Assembly: GCF_024124665.1 (NCBI RefSeq)
Contig: NZ_JAMXSB010000006.1
Coordinates: 248,001-312,000 of the forward strand
Direction of reading: 5' to 3'
Length of the DNA: 64,000 bases
DNA from: Pleionea sp. CnH1-48
Lineage (GTDB): Bacteria; Pseudomonadota; Gammaproteobacteria; Enterobacterales; Kangiellaceae
This document shows, in pieces, positions 33,408 through 43,363 of this stretch; the first letter of the stretch is position 1; every line of letters starts with the position of its first letter. The position numbers and the translations under genes were made by a program. The notes below the pieces were generated by a model. That model worked only from the letters and a program-made list of their open reading frames with translations, was not told the DNA's origin and did no database searches.

Positions 33408-36400
33408 TTATTCAGACATCCAGTATCGGATTTTATTCTCGAGCGCTTTAACATCTACAGGTTTAGTCAGATAGTCGTTCATCCCGGACAGGATGCACTT
33501 TTCTCTGTCTCCTTTCATAGCATTAGCCGTCATTGCTATGATAGGAATATTCTTGTACCGCAATCCAGCTTCACCAGAACGAATATTTCGAGTTGCTTCA
33601 TATCCATCCATAACCGGCATCTGGCAATCCATAAGAATAAGCTCATAGGGTTCGCTTTCTGATGCCTGAGTCAGAGTATTGATGGCTTCACTTCCATCGG
33701 CAGCAATATCACACGCCAAGCCAATCTTCTTTAATACACCTTTAGCGACAACCTGATTCACAAAGTTATCTTCTACCAGAAGCAAGCGAATATCTGATAA
33801 TGCCTCCATACTAAGGTTTCGTTTTTCTTTTTCCAAACCTTCATGACGCAATTCCGACAAATAATGATGGGTCACTAAAGGTTTGGCTTCTTCAAGAACA
33901 TCGCCTCCAGCCAATACAACTGCCAAGGCATCAAAAAGATCTGCCGTTGTGGCGGGTTTCGGAAAGTAAGCACAAAAGCCAATATCAGCGAGTTGCTTGG
34001 CATCACCTCGCTGACCAATCGATGTCATCATAATCATCTTCATGCTATCAAACTTACTCTCACGTCGAATCTTTTTTCCTAACTCAATGCCATTGACACC
34101 TTTTAAGTCTTTGTCAATAAAAGCGACTTTAAAGAACTCCTCTTTAGAAAAGCTGGCACGTTCTTCCAGCATATTAAGCGCCCTATCAGCATCTTCTGCT
34201 TCAAAAACTCTGGCACCCCATAACCTAAACTGACAACTTAATACCTCTCGATTAGTTGCATTCTTATCAACAACAAGAATAGGCATTTCGTTAATATCTA
34301 CATCAGGGACCACTTTTCTCGATTTAGAACTTTCTTTCAACATAACCAAAAAACTAAATCGGGTTCCTTTGCCCTCTTCGCTGTCGACAGAAATATCACC
34401 GCCCATTAATTGGCAAAGATCTTTAGCAATTGCGAGTCCAAGTCCAGTGCCGCCATACTTTCGTGTCGTCGATGCATCAACCTGGGTAAATGATTCAAAC
34501 AATCCACTGAGCTTTTGTGGTGCAATGCCTATTCCGGTATCTTCTACAATACAGTGTAATTGTAACTGTTCGAATGAAAGCTCTTTTAAACGAGCGGTAA
34601 CGCGTATCTCTCCAGTCTCTGTAAATTTAATGGCATTACTAATCAAATTCATCAATATCTGACGCAATCGCCCAGGATCGCCTTTAACCATTGACTGCTC
34701 TACTCCGGCCACATCCAGTATTAACTCTAAACCTTTTTCTTGAGCTTTTAATCCCATCGATTCAGCTAAGTCACCCAACTGGCTACGTAAGTTGAAATCC
34801 AATACTTCAAGCTCCAGCTTCCCTGCTTCCACTTTAGAAAAATCCAAAATATCATTAATAATGGTAAGCAAAGAGTCGGCACTAGAACGTGCCAAAGAAA
34901 CATAATGCTCCTGCTCTTTGGTAAGCTCACTCTGCTTTAATAACCCCAACATGCCAAGCACACCATTCATAGGTGTACGAATTTCGTGGCTCATACTCGC
35001 CAGAAACTCCGATTTGTAACGGGCTGCATTTTCTGCCGCATCTTTAGCTTCTATTAGCGCGAGCTCAGCACTTTTATTCAACGTGATATCTTGAAAACTC
35101 CATACTCGTCCAGCAGCCTCCCCAGCTACCGTCATTGGTTTTGAAGTTCTTTCGTAAACTCGTCCATCTTTAAAGAATAGAGTGTCAACGGACTCTGAGT
35201 CTTTGTCTTTGTGCAACTGTTCAATACGTTTTATAAATAACTCAGGCTCGATCAGCTGTTCAGATGCATGACATAACATGGCCGCTTCCTCTCCGTTCTT
35301 AGCCATATCCTCAGGAATATCCCACATATCTAAAAACCGTGCATTGGTTCTTAATATACTCCCCAGACCATTAGTTACCAAAATGCCACTTTTCGTCGAC
35401 TCTAAAGTTGCTTCCAGCAAGGATAATGATTCCATTTGCTCAGACTCAGCTTTCTTTTGCTCCATAATGTCGAGATGAATACCAAGCATTCGTTTCGGTT
35501 TGCCGGACTCATCCCACTCAACAACCTGACCAGTATTCCAAACCCATACCCAATGACCATCCTTGTGGCGCATACGAACTTCTTGAAAGTAACGTTCAGT
35601 TTCACCGCGCCAGTATTGTTGCAGCAACAACTTAGAATTCTCGAAGTCTTTGGGGTGTGCCAAGTTAATCCAGGTATCTATATTGATTGGTTCAAGTTCC
35701 TCCAAAGTGTAACCAACGATATCAGCCCAACGCTTACTAAGCGAAGTTTCTCCCGTTTGAACTTGCCAGTCCCAGATACCGACGGCTGTACTTTCAATGA
35801 CCAGCTCAAGTTGCTTATTACTTTCAGCTAACGCTTGCTCAGCTCTTTTCTGTTCGGATATATCGCGAATCAATCCCGTAAAAATAACGCCATCCTGAGT
35901 ATTCACCTCCGATATTGCAATATTGATAGGGAACTCTTCGCCATTACTTCGAAGACCAACAAGCTCTCTTCTTCTCCCCATAATATTACTAACACGTTCT
36001 TTCAAATAATCAGAGATAAAATAGTCATGATGTTTAGCCATCCTCTCTGGCATTAAGATATTTAGCGATTGACCAATGACATCCTGTTCTTTAAGACCAA
36101 ACATGTTCTCGGCAGCTGTATTAAAAGATAATATAAAACCACGTTCGTCAGCGGTAACAATCCCGTCAACTGCTGAGTTAACTATGGCGCTTAATCGCTC
36201 ACTGGACTCTTGTGAACTGGCCGCTGTTTGCTTCTGTTTAATAAGAACGTTGTTCACTCGAAAGAGCAAGTTATGAAAACTTCTTGCCAGTACTCCGATT
36301 TCATCTTTTGACTCTACTGGCAAGAAGTCTAACGGTTTATTATTTTCGTAGTGCTCAATTACACGAGTCATTTTTGTGAGTGGGCTAACGAATTGGCGAG

Positions 36401-37526
36401 CCAGCCAAAATCCAAGAGTCATTGCAATAAGAGCAAGCACAACACCAAGACTCAAGGCTTTGTTACGAAACAGGTCTAGCTGCTTACTTAATTTATCAGT
36501 GTCGTGCTGAATCAATATATTGATGTCGTCCTGGTTACCATATTGATACAACGCAATGGTTCGAAAAAAGGATGCCGAAATCTTAGTGTTTTTTCCACCT
36601 AAACTAAGAACGGGCACAGCTTTTTCATCACTTCGAATTACCGAGGCAAGTGCAGAGAAATCATCTTGAATAAACTCATCTTTATCAAGGGCAAAGTCTG
36701 AAACACCAGTGTCATCAGAGCGATAAATATACTGTCCACTTTCTTTAGTTAAGTAAAAGTTTAACTCGCTAAGATGGGTACTTTTTACCTGTTCAATAAA
36801 GACTCCAAAGTCGACAGTAATCACTGTAACTCCAGCTAGAACTTCATTATAAGTAGGAACAATAACTTGAAAAACAACTTGGTGGGGCAACAGAACTCGA
36901 CCATTACTTTCATTAAGGTAGATCTGTGATACATTGACAGCATCTTCATCCAAATCCATTTCATCAGAAAAGTAATGCCTTTTAATGCTGTCTTTTAGCA
37001 TGTGATCGCTGCTACTAAAAATCCCTCTTTTTTTTCGTGTCACATTGACTAATTCACGAACACCTTGATGGTTGGTGATAAACTGAATATTAAGATAGTT
37101 ATTTTTATGAAGTAGAATGTCAGTCCATTCTTTCTCTACTCTGACTTTCCATAAGTAAGATGCAACTTCATTATCTTCTAACATTGCATCAGACAACATT
37201 TTAAGAGAAGTTCTCTTGCTCAGAAGTTTAGCATCATTGATGGACTGCTCATAAAGCTGAGCTAATAAAGGCTCGACAAGACTGCTCTCGATCCTTAGCT
37301 CTTCGAGCTCTTTCTCTAAAAATAGCTTTTCACTTTCATAATAGAATCCCAAGCCAACAGTCAAAGCAATCACTAAAGATAAGAAGAAGATACCTATGGG
37401 TAGCTTAATGATAATAGGGAACTTGACCTCACCGATAGGTAGCTCACCGTCAGGAATACCTTTGCTACCAGAGGAAGTCTCATTTTTGGCCATGGGGTCT
37501 GAACTATTTAAAGACAAACCAAACAC
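33408..37526 (-). CDS. Hybrid sensor histidine kinase with PAS domains and two receiver domains
   Basis: 1372 residues. A first membrane helix (~47-66) and a second (~355-375) flank a Cache-like extracytoplasmic sensor. HAMP, three PAS/PAC modules (~435-690 and ~700-810), a HisKA domain with phosphoacceptor H847 (SMSHEIRTPMNG), a HATPase with VEDTGIGI and GGTGLGL, and two receivers follow. The second receiver carries D1300 in LILMDCQMPVMDG; the first has FIDKDLKG. No Hpt domain is present, so phosphotransfer goes to a separate protein. The frame opens with GTG at 37526, just after AAAGGGG; TTG at 37517 or ATG at 37493 are alternatives. No cognate regulator lies nearby. Confidence 0.92.
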   Translation of the reverse strand: MFGLSLNSSDPMAKNETSSGSKGIPDGELPIGEVKFPIIIKLPIGIFFLSLVIALTVGLGFYYESEKLFLEKELEELRIESSLVEPLLAQLYEQSINDAKLLSKRTSLKMLSDAMLEDNEVASYLWKVRVEKEWTDILLHKNNYLNIQFITNHQGVRELVNVTRKKRGIFSSSDHMLKDSIKRHYFSDEMDLDEDAVNVSQIYLNESNGRVLLPHQVVFQVIVPTYNEVLAGVTVITVDFGVFIEQVKSTHLSELNFYLTKESGQYIYRSDDTGVSDFALDKDEFIQDDFSALASVIRSDEKAVPVLSLGGKNTKISASFFRTIALYQYGNQDDINILIQHDTDKLSKQLDLFRNKALSLGVVLALIAMTLGFWLARQFVSPLTKMTRVIEHYENNKPLDFLPVESKDEIGVLARSFHNLLFRVNNVLIKQKQTAASSQESSERLSAIVNSAVDGIVTADERGFILSFNTAAENMFGLKEQDVIGQSLNILMPERMAKHHDYFISDYLKERVSNIMGRRRELVGLRSNGEEFPINIAISEVNTQDGVIFTGLIRDISEQKRAEQALAESNKQLELVIESTAVGIWDWQVQTGETSLSKRWADIVGYTLEELEPINIDTWINLAHPKDFENSKLLLQQYWRGETERYFQEVRMRHKDGHWVWVWNTGQVVEWDESGKPKRMLGIHLDIMEQKKAESEQMESLSLLEATLESTKSGILVTNGLGSILRTNARFLDMWDIPEDMAKNGEEAAMLCHASEQLIEPELFIKRIEQLHKDKDSESVDTLFFKDGRVYERTSKPMTVAGEAAGRVWSFQDITLNKSAELALIEAKDAAENAARYKSEFLASMSHEIRTPMNGVLGMLGLLKQSELTKEQEHYVSLARSSADSLLTIINDILDFSKVEAGKLELEVLDFNLRSQLGDLAESMGLKAQEKGLELILDVAGVEQSMVKGDPGRLRQILMNLISNAIKFTETGEIRVTARLKELSFEQLQLHCIVEDTGIGIAPQKLSGLFESFTQVDASTTRKYGGTGLGLAIAKDLCQLMGGDISVDSEEGKGTRFSFLVMLKESSKSRKVVPDVDINEMPILVVDKNATNREVLSCQFRLWGARVFEAEDADRALNMLEERASFSKEEFFKVAFIDKDLKGVNGIELGKKIRRESKFDSMKMIMMTSIGQRGDAKQLADIGFCAYFPKPATTADLFDALAVVLAGGDVLEEAKPLVTHHYLSELRHEGLEKEKRNLSMEALSDIRLLLVEDNFVNQVVAKGVLKKIGLACDIAADGSEAINTLTQASESEPYELILMDCQMPVMDGYEATRNIRSGEAGLRYKNIPIIAMTANAMKGDREKCILSGMNDYLTKPVDVKALENKIRYWMSE

Positions 37527-38001
37527 ACCCCTTTACCAAAAATATTATGGGGCATTTTGATACGAGATGACAAAGCCTCATCACTCTCCCCTAAAGATAC
37601 TTTTATGTCTATAACCAATGAATCTAGCTCGGAAAATTTAAGGCCTCAAACAGAGAGCACGCTCAGCGAGACTTGTCGATATAAGCACCTAACAACACAC
37701 GAATAAGCCCAAAAAGTCTTACTAAAACATACTGTAAGAGGTAATAGTCAACGCAGTTTTTTCTAAAGCCTATTATTGTTTAACTTAGATATAACTTTAT
37801 ATAAATTAGCCTATATCTTGGTGTATTGCCTTGGTCTCCCCCAAAATATTTTGAAATAGAGATACCAATCACCCAGAGTCCTCTCTCCTGAGAATAACTA
37901 GCGCGAATCCCTTGCTAACAAACTACTTAAAAAACAATAAGATACATTAATCATCCAAAAGATAGTCACCACTCAATCCTAAGTGGTGACTATCATCAAT
38001 A
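37527..38001. other. 475-bp intergenic region
   Basis: Between two leftward genes. It contains the terminator of the upstream VPS10 protein gene at 37961-37994 and must carry the hybrid kinase promoter. I see AT-rich stretches, for example around 37780-37810, but no convincing consensus promoter, RNA gene or open frame with a ribosome site. Confidence 0.5.
37961..37994 (-). terminator. Terminator of the VPS10/BNR protein gene
   Basis: A perfect 13-bp inverted repeat: arms 37961-37973 and 37982-37994 with an 8-base loop. On the minus strand the stem is followed by TTTTGGATG. It begins 7 bp after the stop codon of the gene at 38002. Confidence 0.8.
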
Positions 38002-41000
38002 TTACTTTAACGGCTTCGCAGGTAATGTACCTGGCAACCAATTCGTTCCTTTTTCTAATAGCTTATTTTCCACAGCTTGAATACTCTTGCTAATATCAAC
38101 CAGAGCATTGTATACCTCTTGATAGCCATTGTTAGCTCTCTCTAAGCGTAGCTTTTGCAGACCAGAAACACTGGTCGTGCTCTCATTTCGACTCCAACGC
38201 AGATAACTGATATAGCCGCTCACAGAAGTTGGAACAGGCTCTGCGCGTTTTGATACAACAGAGTTACCATTAAGCTTGAGCTTTACTTCTTTCAGTTGCT
38301 GTTTTGTTTGGCTCAGCGACTGCTTTAATGATTGTTCAGCTGTTAAAGTTTCTACAATGGCAGCTTCTGCATGTGCAATACGAGACTCTAGCTCCTTGAT
38401 ATATTTTCCAGCGCCGCTTATGGCTTTAGCCAGCTGCCCCGCTTTCATATCAAAGGCAAGATCTTGTGTTCTTTGCTGACTTGGGAATGTGCGATTATCA
38501 ATCGCCGTCACCTCAAACGTCTGACTCTGCTGATAATCGGTTTCGACACCGTTTACCCACTTTGCGATCGATACCTGATATTTCCCAGGAACCACCAAAG
38601 GTCCCGAATTATTTTTGCCATCGACTTTAATGGGGGAGAAACCTGGGTAGCGAAGATCCCAGTTTACTTGCTGGAAACCTTGCTTGGCAGGCTTTTTAAT
38701 TCTTCGTACAAGATGCCCGTCTGCATCAGTCACCGTTAAGACTATATGAGCAGCTTCCTCGAAGTCTTCTTTTTTCAGTGCATCCCATGACGGATAAAAA
38801 ACGTCTTTACCTTTTTTAATTAATGCTTTTTCTTTTGCCTGACGCTGCGCTTTGAGCGACTTAAAGTCTTCTTTCAAATAGTAAAAGAAAGTCGCGCCAT
38901 ACTCAGGATTTTCAGCCATATAATAATCACTACCGCGCATGCTTTTTCCTGGCAAACCTAATGGGCTGAACTCAATAAATTGATAGGCTTTACGCACAGG
39001 GAATAACGTTGCAGGAGACTTTTTCACCTTGCTGGCACTTTCTCTTAATGGCCCATAGTTATCTAAGACATAAAAGCCGCGGCCAAAAGTGGCTAACACC
39101 AAATCACTTTCGCGACGTTGGATTTCGATATCACGAACGGCAATGGTTGGAATGCCGCTCTTTAGTTGAACCCACTGCTCGCCACCATTTTGTGAGAAGA
39201 ACACACCAAACTCAGTGCCTACAAACAGTAAGTTTTCATTCTTATGGTCTTGTGCAATAGCGTATACCGTTCCCCGTTTGGGCAAATTATTGGTAATGTT
39301 TGTCCATGATTCACCACGGTTATCACTGCGGAATACATAAGGTTTGAAGTCGCCTTTTTTATGATTATCAAAAGTCGCAAACACAACCTTATCATTAAAC
39401 AAAGATGCCTCCAGGTCGCTCACATAAGAATTATCTGGCACTTTCGAAGGCCAATCTGCTTGTGTCCATTTTTTGCCATCATTAGCCGAGACCTGAATAA
39501 GACCATCGTCGGTTCCAGCAAATAAAAGCCCTTCAACCAGAGGCGACTCGGTTAATGACACAACACTGCCATAGAAAGAAGTCGACTTATTTTTAGCAAC
39601 CGTATCAACGCCCCAAACTCGATCCATCACCTTGAGTTTGTTTCGATCCAGATTACGAGACAAATCTGGACTGATTGCTTGCCAGGAATCACCTTGGTCA
39701 TCTGAGCGAAAAACTCGCTGAGAAGCATAATAAAGACGTTTATGGTTGTGAGGGCTGATCAGCAGTGGGCTGTTCCAGTTAAAACGCTGTGCTTCATTGG
39801 CATCTGGAGAAACCGGTTGTATTTGAACTCGCTCACCGCTTTTTCTATCGTAACGAGACAAGCCGCCATACTGATATTGAGAATAAATAATATCGGCATT
39901 TGTCGGATCAATGGCAGGTTTAAAACCATCACCAAACTGAGTATAGAGCCAGTCACGGTTACGAATACCGGAGGTATGACTGGTTCGATGAGGCGCACCC
40001 AGAGTTGCATTATCTTGAGTACCACCATACACATTATAAAATGGGTAGTCGTTATCAACGGCTACTTTATAAAACTGAGTGATCGACATATTATCTTTGA
40101 ATGACCAGTTAGCAGCCTGATCCCAAGACTCATAGATACCACCATCACTACCAACAATCAGATGACGACTGTTATTCGGATCAATCCATAGCGCATGATT
40201 ATCAACATGCTTATGTTTCTCGCCCGCTTTCTTAAAGTTTTTTCCACCGTCTTTGGTAACCATCAGATAAGTATCTAACGAGTACACCCGGTTATGATCG
40301 TTAGGATCGACAACAAGCTCTTGGTAATACTGCGGACTACCGGATACGTAGCCACTTTGTTTATGCCAACTTTCACCTTTATTCGTCGAACGATAAAAGC
40401 CACTCTTACCATCGGCTGCTTCGACTACCGCATAGATCGTATCAGGTTTTGACGGAGCAACCGCAATACCGATTCGCCCAAGCTCTACGCTTGGCAATCC
40501 TTTGTTGATCTTACGCCAGGTTTTACCTGCATCGGTAGATTTATACAGAGATGACTCAGGACCACCGTTGATGAGTGTCCATACATGGCGACGACGCTGA
40601 TAAGCAACTGCATAAAGCGTATCTGGCGTATCAGGATCGAACACAACATCACTGACTCCCGTGTGCTCACTGATATCCAGAACTTTGTTCCACTTTTTTC
40701 CACCGTCAGTGGTTTTATATAAACCTCTATCGCCACCTTTGTTCCATAGCGGGCCTTGTGCGGCAACATAAACCACATCATTGTCGCGAGGATCGATGAG
40801 AACTTTACCGATGTGTTCAGAATTTTTTAATCCAACATTTTTCCAGCTTTTACCAGCGTCTATCGACTTGTAAACGCCATCACCGTAACCAACCGAACGT
40901 TGACTGTTGTTTTCGCCCGTACCTACCCAGACAACACTGGGATTATCAGGAGCAATACTAACGGTGCCTATAGAATAAGATGCCTCATTATCGAATACTG

Positions 41001-41244
41001 GTGTCCAGGTAACTCCAGCATTAGACGTCTTCCATACGCCACCGGAAGCAACCGCAGCATAGTACTCAGCCGGGTTCTCTGGATTAAAGGCAAACTCACC
41101 AATTCGTCCTCCAGTCACCGCAGGCCCAATGTTACGAAACTTCAGAGAGCTGTAAATATTTGCATCGTTTTCTTCTTTTGCATAAGTCATGCAACTACCA
41201 AATGAGATAGCAGCAGAAAGAAAATACAAGGAGAGTTTTTTCAT
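38002..41244 (-). CDS. Secreted VPS10/BNR-repeat beta-propeller protein
   Basis: 1080 residues with a signal peptide (LSLYFLSAAISFGSCMTYA). From residue ~30 to ~720 it consists of sialidase/VPS10-type blades with the Asp-box pattern (VWKTSNAGVTWTPV, VYKSIDAGKSWKNV, LYKTTDGGKKWNKV, FYRSTNKGESW, FRSDDQGDSWQAI). Usually annotated as a glycosyl hydrolase or VPS10-domain protein, it shows no catalytic residues I can name, so enzyme activity is not claimed. After the propellers come a ~100-residue segment resembling a FlgD-like Ig domain (GHLVRRIKKPAKQGFQQVNWD) and a C-terminal coiled-coil-rich part. It is exported and monocistronic, with its own terminator. Confidence 0.85.
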   Translation of the reverse strand: MKKLSLYFLSAAISFGSCMTYAKEENDANIYSSLKFRNIGPAVTGGRIGEFAFNPENPAEYYAAVASGGVWKTSNAGVTWTPVFDNEASYSIGTVSIAPDNPSVVWVGTGENNSQRSVGYGDGVYKSIDAGKSWKNVGLKNSEHIGKVLIDPRDNDVVYVAAQGPLWNKGGDRGLYKTTDGGKKWNKVLDISEHTGVSDVVFDPDTPDTLYAVAYQRRRHVWTLINGGPESSLYKSTDAGKTWRKINKGLPSVELGRIGIAVAPSKPDTIYAVVEAADGKSGFYRSTNKGESWHKQSGYVSGSPQYYQELVVDPNDHNRVYSLDTYLMVTKDGGKNFKKAGEKHKHVDNHALWIDPNNSRHLIVGSDGGIYESWDQAANWSFKDNMSITQFYKVAVDNDYPFYNVYGGTQDNATLGAPHRTSHTSGIRNRDWLYTQFGDGFKPAIDPTNADIIYSQYQYGGLSRYDRKSGERVQIQPVSPDANEAQRFNWNSPLLISPHNHKRLYYASQRVFRSDDQGDSWQAISPDLSRNLDRNKLKVMDRVWGVDTVAKNKSTSFYGSVVSLTESPLVEGLLFAGTDDGLIQVSANDGKKWTQADWPSKVPDNSYVSDLEASLFNDKVVFATFDNHKKGDFKPYVFRSDNRGESWTNITNNLPKRGTVYAIAQDHKNENLLFVGTEFGVFFSQNGGEQWVQLKSGIPTIAVRDIEIQRRESDLVLATFGRGFYVLDNYGPLRESASKVKKSPATLFPVRKAYQFIEFSPLGLPGKSMRGSDYYMAENPEYGATFFYYLKEDFKSLKAQRQAKEKALIKKGKDVFYPSWDALKKEDFEEAAHIVLTVTDADGHLVRRIKKPAKQGFQQVNWDLRYPGFSPIKVDGKNNSGPLVVPGKYQVSIAKWVNGVETDYQQSQTFEVTAIDNRTFPSQQRTQDLAFDMKAGQLAKAISGAGKYIKELESRIAHAEAAIVETLTAEQSLKQSLSQTKQQLKEVKLKLNGNSVVSKRAEPVPTSVSGYISYLRWSRNESTTSVSGLQKLRLERANNGYQEVYNALVDISKSIQAVENKLLEKGTNWLPGTLPAKPLK

Positions 41245-41719
41245 GAGAACCCCTGTTTTAATTGTTATGAAAATAGCGCAACAGCCAATATCTCAAAGCT
41301 TGTATGCGTCATCATTCTCAAGGCTAAATAATGAATAGACGCTATCATAGAAAGGCTTATCTAGAACAGCAACTACGAAATTATAACAAGCTATGTATTT
41401 TGCGCTTTAGAAGCCCCCTCCCCGCCGGTGCCTCATTAAAAAGCAGCTAGCTGTCTGAACCTTATCAACCAGGGTTAGTCAATGTCGGCACCTGTTTGCC
41501 TCGACTTCGCCAGTGGTGGGTAATCACTATCGTAATATTTGACTTTGGCAGACTCTAAATCAGAGGCTTCAGTAGTAATAATAACTTGAGGGCTCGCCTT
41601 TTAGCTCAAGCTAAAAGACTTGCGAGATATGGCACAAATTAGAGATTTTTGAAAACTGTCATTCATCAGAATATCTGATTGACTTTATTAGGTAATAAAA
41701 AAGGCCGCGAGAGCGACCT
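41245..41719. other. 475-bp intergenic region with a hairpin
   Basis: Between the VPS10 gene start and the TPR lipoprotein gene end. It holds a near-perfect hairpin around 41593-41626 (described separately) and the lipoprotein terminator at 41697-41721. It must also hold the VPS10 gene promoter near 41250-41400. No supported coding frame is present. Confidence 0.5.
41593..41626. repeat. Compact inverted repeat of unknown role
   Basis: Perfect 9-bp arms CTTTTAGCT and AGCTAAAAG (41598-41617) with a two-base loop. An outer pair CTCGC/GCGAG is interrupted by a four-base bulge. There is no T-tract on either side, so it is not a typical terminator. It may be a structured RNA or protein-binding site. 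Confidence 0.5.
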
Positions 41720-41721
41720 TT
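41697..41721 (-). terminator. Terminator overlapping the end of the TPR lipoprotein gene
   Basis: Imperfect arms AAAGGCCGC and GCGACCTTT around a GAGA loop, followed on the minus strand by TTTTTTATTACC. The stem overlaps the first two bases of the stop codon. Confidence 0.65.
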
Positions 41722-43105
41722 AGTGACTATAAAAGCTTATTAAGCGATTAACGTCAAAATAACCACCGATCCCTAGCTCCAGCTGCAAATGCTGCTGAAT
41801 ATCCTTGGTGACACTGCCACTGGCTCCTTCTTTGCCAGCTAATGCATTGCGAATATATAACTCAAACTTCTGTTGCGGAGTAACCGCAGGCTGGGCAGCC
41901 TTGATTAGATACTGATTTTTATGTTCTGCAACGGCTTGCCGGATTAATGACTGAGCCGCCAGTCGGGCTTCATGATGAGCATCGCTGGTCATTTGACGCT
42001 TCGACTTGAGCGCCGCTAACTTTTTGCCTAAGCCAATGATTTCATGGGCCTGATGCTCAGTGTCTTCATCCACCAGAGAGATAGGCGCATTATAAATCCG
42101 ATCATCAACCTTTACCTTCAAGTCCGACTGAGCGGAGCGCTGCATAATAGTGACATCGTACTCGTAAGTACTGTAAACGTCCTGGATCACCGTTGGAGGC
42201 ATCATAGAGAGATGATGCAACATGCCATTTAGCTCATCCTCTAAATAGATAAATTGTTCTCGCTCTCGCTGCCAGTAATCATGAGCTTGGTCAGCACGAC
42301 GGCGAATGTCCCTTAAATCTCGCTCTGTATCATTGACTTCACGATTCCAGCGCTGATATTCCGGGCTGTTAGCAGGATATTGATTACGACGAGAAATGGC
42401 GCGGTTAAGCTCCTGCTCTAACTGATGGGTATCTCTTTGCAGATGCCGATAGTCTTCTCTAAAGCGGCGGGCTTCTCGACGAGTATGGGCAGCCTGCTCT
42501 TTCTGATGATAAATGCTGTTTTGCAGTGCTAAGAACTCGGGATTTGCAATGGTCTCGGTGCCACTAACATATTCTGCAGAACGTCGTTCAGAAAACGAAC
42601 GTGTCTCAATATTTACCGGGGCTAGCAGAACCTCTATACGATGCTTTGCCTTGGTTGACACTTTCAGTCCGGCAATTCCGTTGGCTAACTCTGGTTGTAA
42701 CAAACGCTGATTGTACTTAAGCCTGGTTAAAAACTGCGTGTCTTGTTTTAAGTCGGCATAAAGTTGGTTGTAACGCTGTAACGAGGATTGGTCATATTGA
42801 GCAGCGGCGAGCTTAGCATGCAGCAACAAGGCCTTGCCCTTAAGGCCTTGCTTCTCAGCAGATACAGCCAGTTTTTTTACTTCACCTAGCCATTGTCGAT
42901 AATGTGTCTGGGCCTGAGCCAGTTTCGCTCGTGTTTTCTGATCATCAGGCTCAAGCTTTAATGCCTGCTGGTACTGATTCACCGCTTCTTCATAACGCCC
43001 CTCGAGCATATTATCCTGAGCCGAGTCCATCAATCGCTGATGCGCGCATCCTGTCAGAAGGAGAAAGCCGACAGCCAGTAAGAAAGATTTTTTGAGGGTT
43101 ATCAT
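41720..43105 (-). CDS. TPR-containing lipoprotein with coiled coil
   Basis: About 461 residues. From the ATG at 43105 the sequence MITLKKSFLLAVGFLLLTGC is a lipoprotein signal with lipidated Cys at position 20; the longer frame begins at a TTG and would spoil the signal, so I reject it. Residues ~28-75 form one or two TPR units (ALEGRYEEAV-like repeat, YQQALKLEPDDQKTRAKLAQ). The middle (~190-310) is strongly charged and coiled-coil-like, with many Arg/Glu/Gln. The rest is unassigned. It is probably an envelope scaffolding protein. It is divergent from the polytopic membrane protein at 43364. Confidence 0.8.
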   Translation of the reverse strand: MITLKKSFLLAVGFLLLTGCAHQRLMDSAQDNMLEGRYEEAVNQYQQALKLEPDDQKTRAKLAQAQTHYRQWLGEVKKLAVSAEKQGLKGKALLLHAKLAAAQYDQSSLQRYNQLYADLKQDTQFLTRLKYNQRLLQPELANGIAGLKVSTKAKHRIEVLLAPVNIETRSFSERRSAEYVSGTETIANPEFLALQNSIYHQKEQAAHTRREARRFREDYRHLQRDTHQLEQELNRAISRRNQYPANSPEYQRWNREVNDTERDLRDIRRRADQAHDYWQREREQFIYLEDELNGMLHHLSMMPPTVIQDVYSTYEYDVTIMQRSAQSDLKVKVDDRIYNAPISLVDEDTEHQAHEIIGLGKKLAALKSKRQMTSDAHHEARLAAQSLIRQAVAEHKNQYLIKAAQPAVTPQQKFELYIRNALAGKEGASGSVTKDIQQHLQLELGIGGYFDVNRLISFYSH

Positions 43106-43363
43106 AATTAGTCCAAACAACAAAGGGTGATTCAAATCATTAATCAGGTTATAGCATAGCGTTTTTCATAGATTGAAAGCAGCTTCAGCCAAGATTCAGG
43201 GGTAAAATATACCATGAGCAAATGAATAAAAACTGAATTGACAATATTTACGACTAATACCAATAAAGCCGAGTATAGCGCTAAAATAGAGCATATTTTA
43301 GACAGCCATAGCTCCAGAAAGTGTAACTGCAACCGATCCTAGAATCAAAAATCCGGAATAAGA

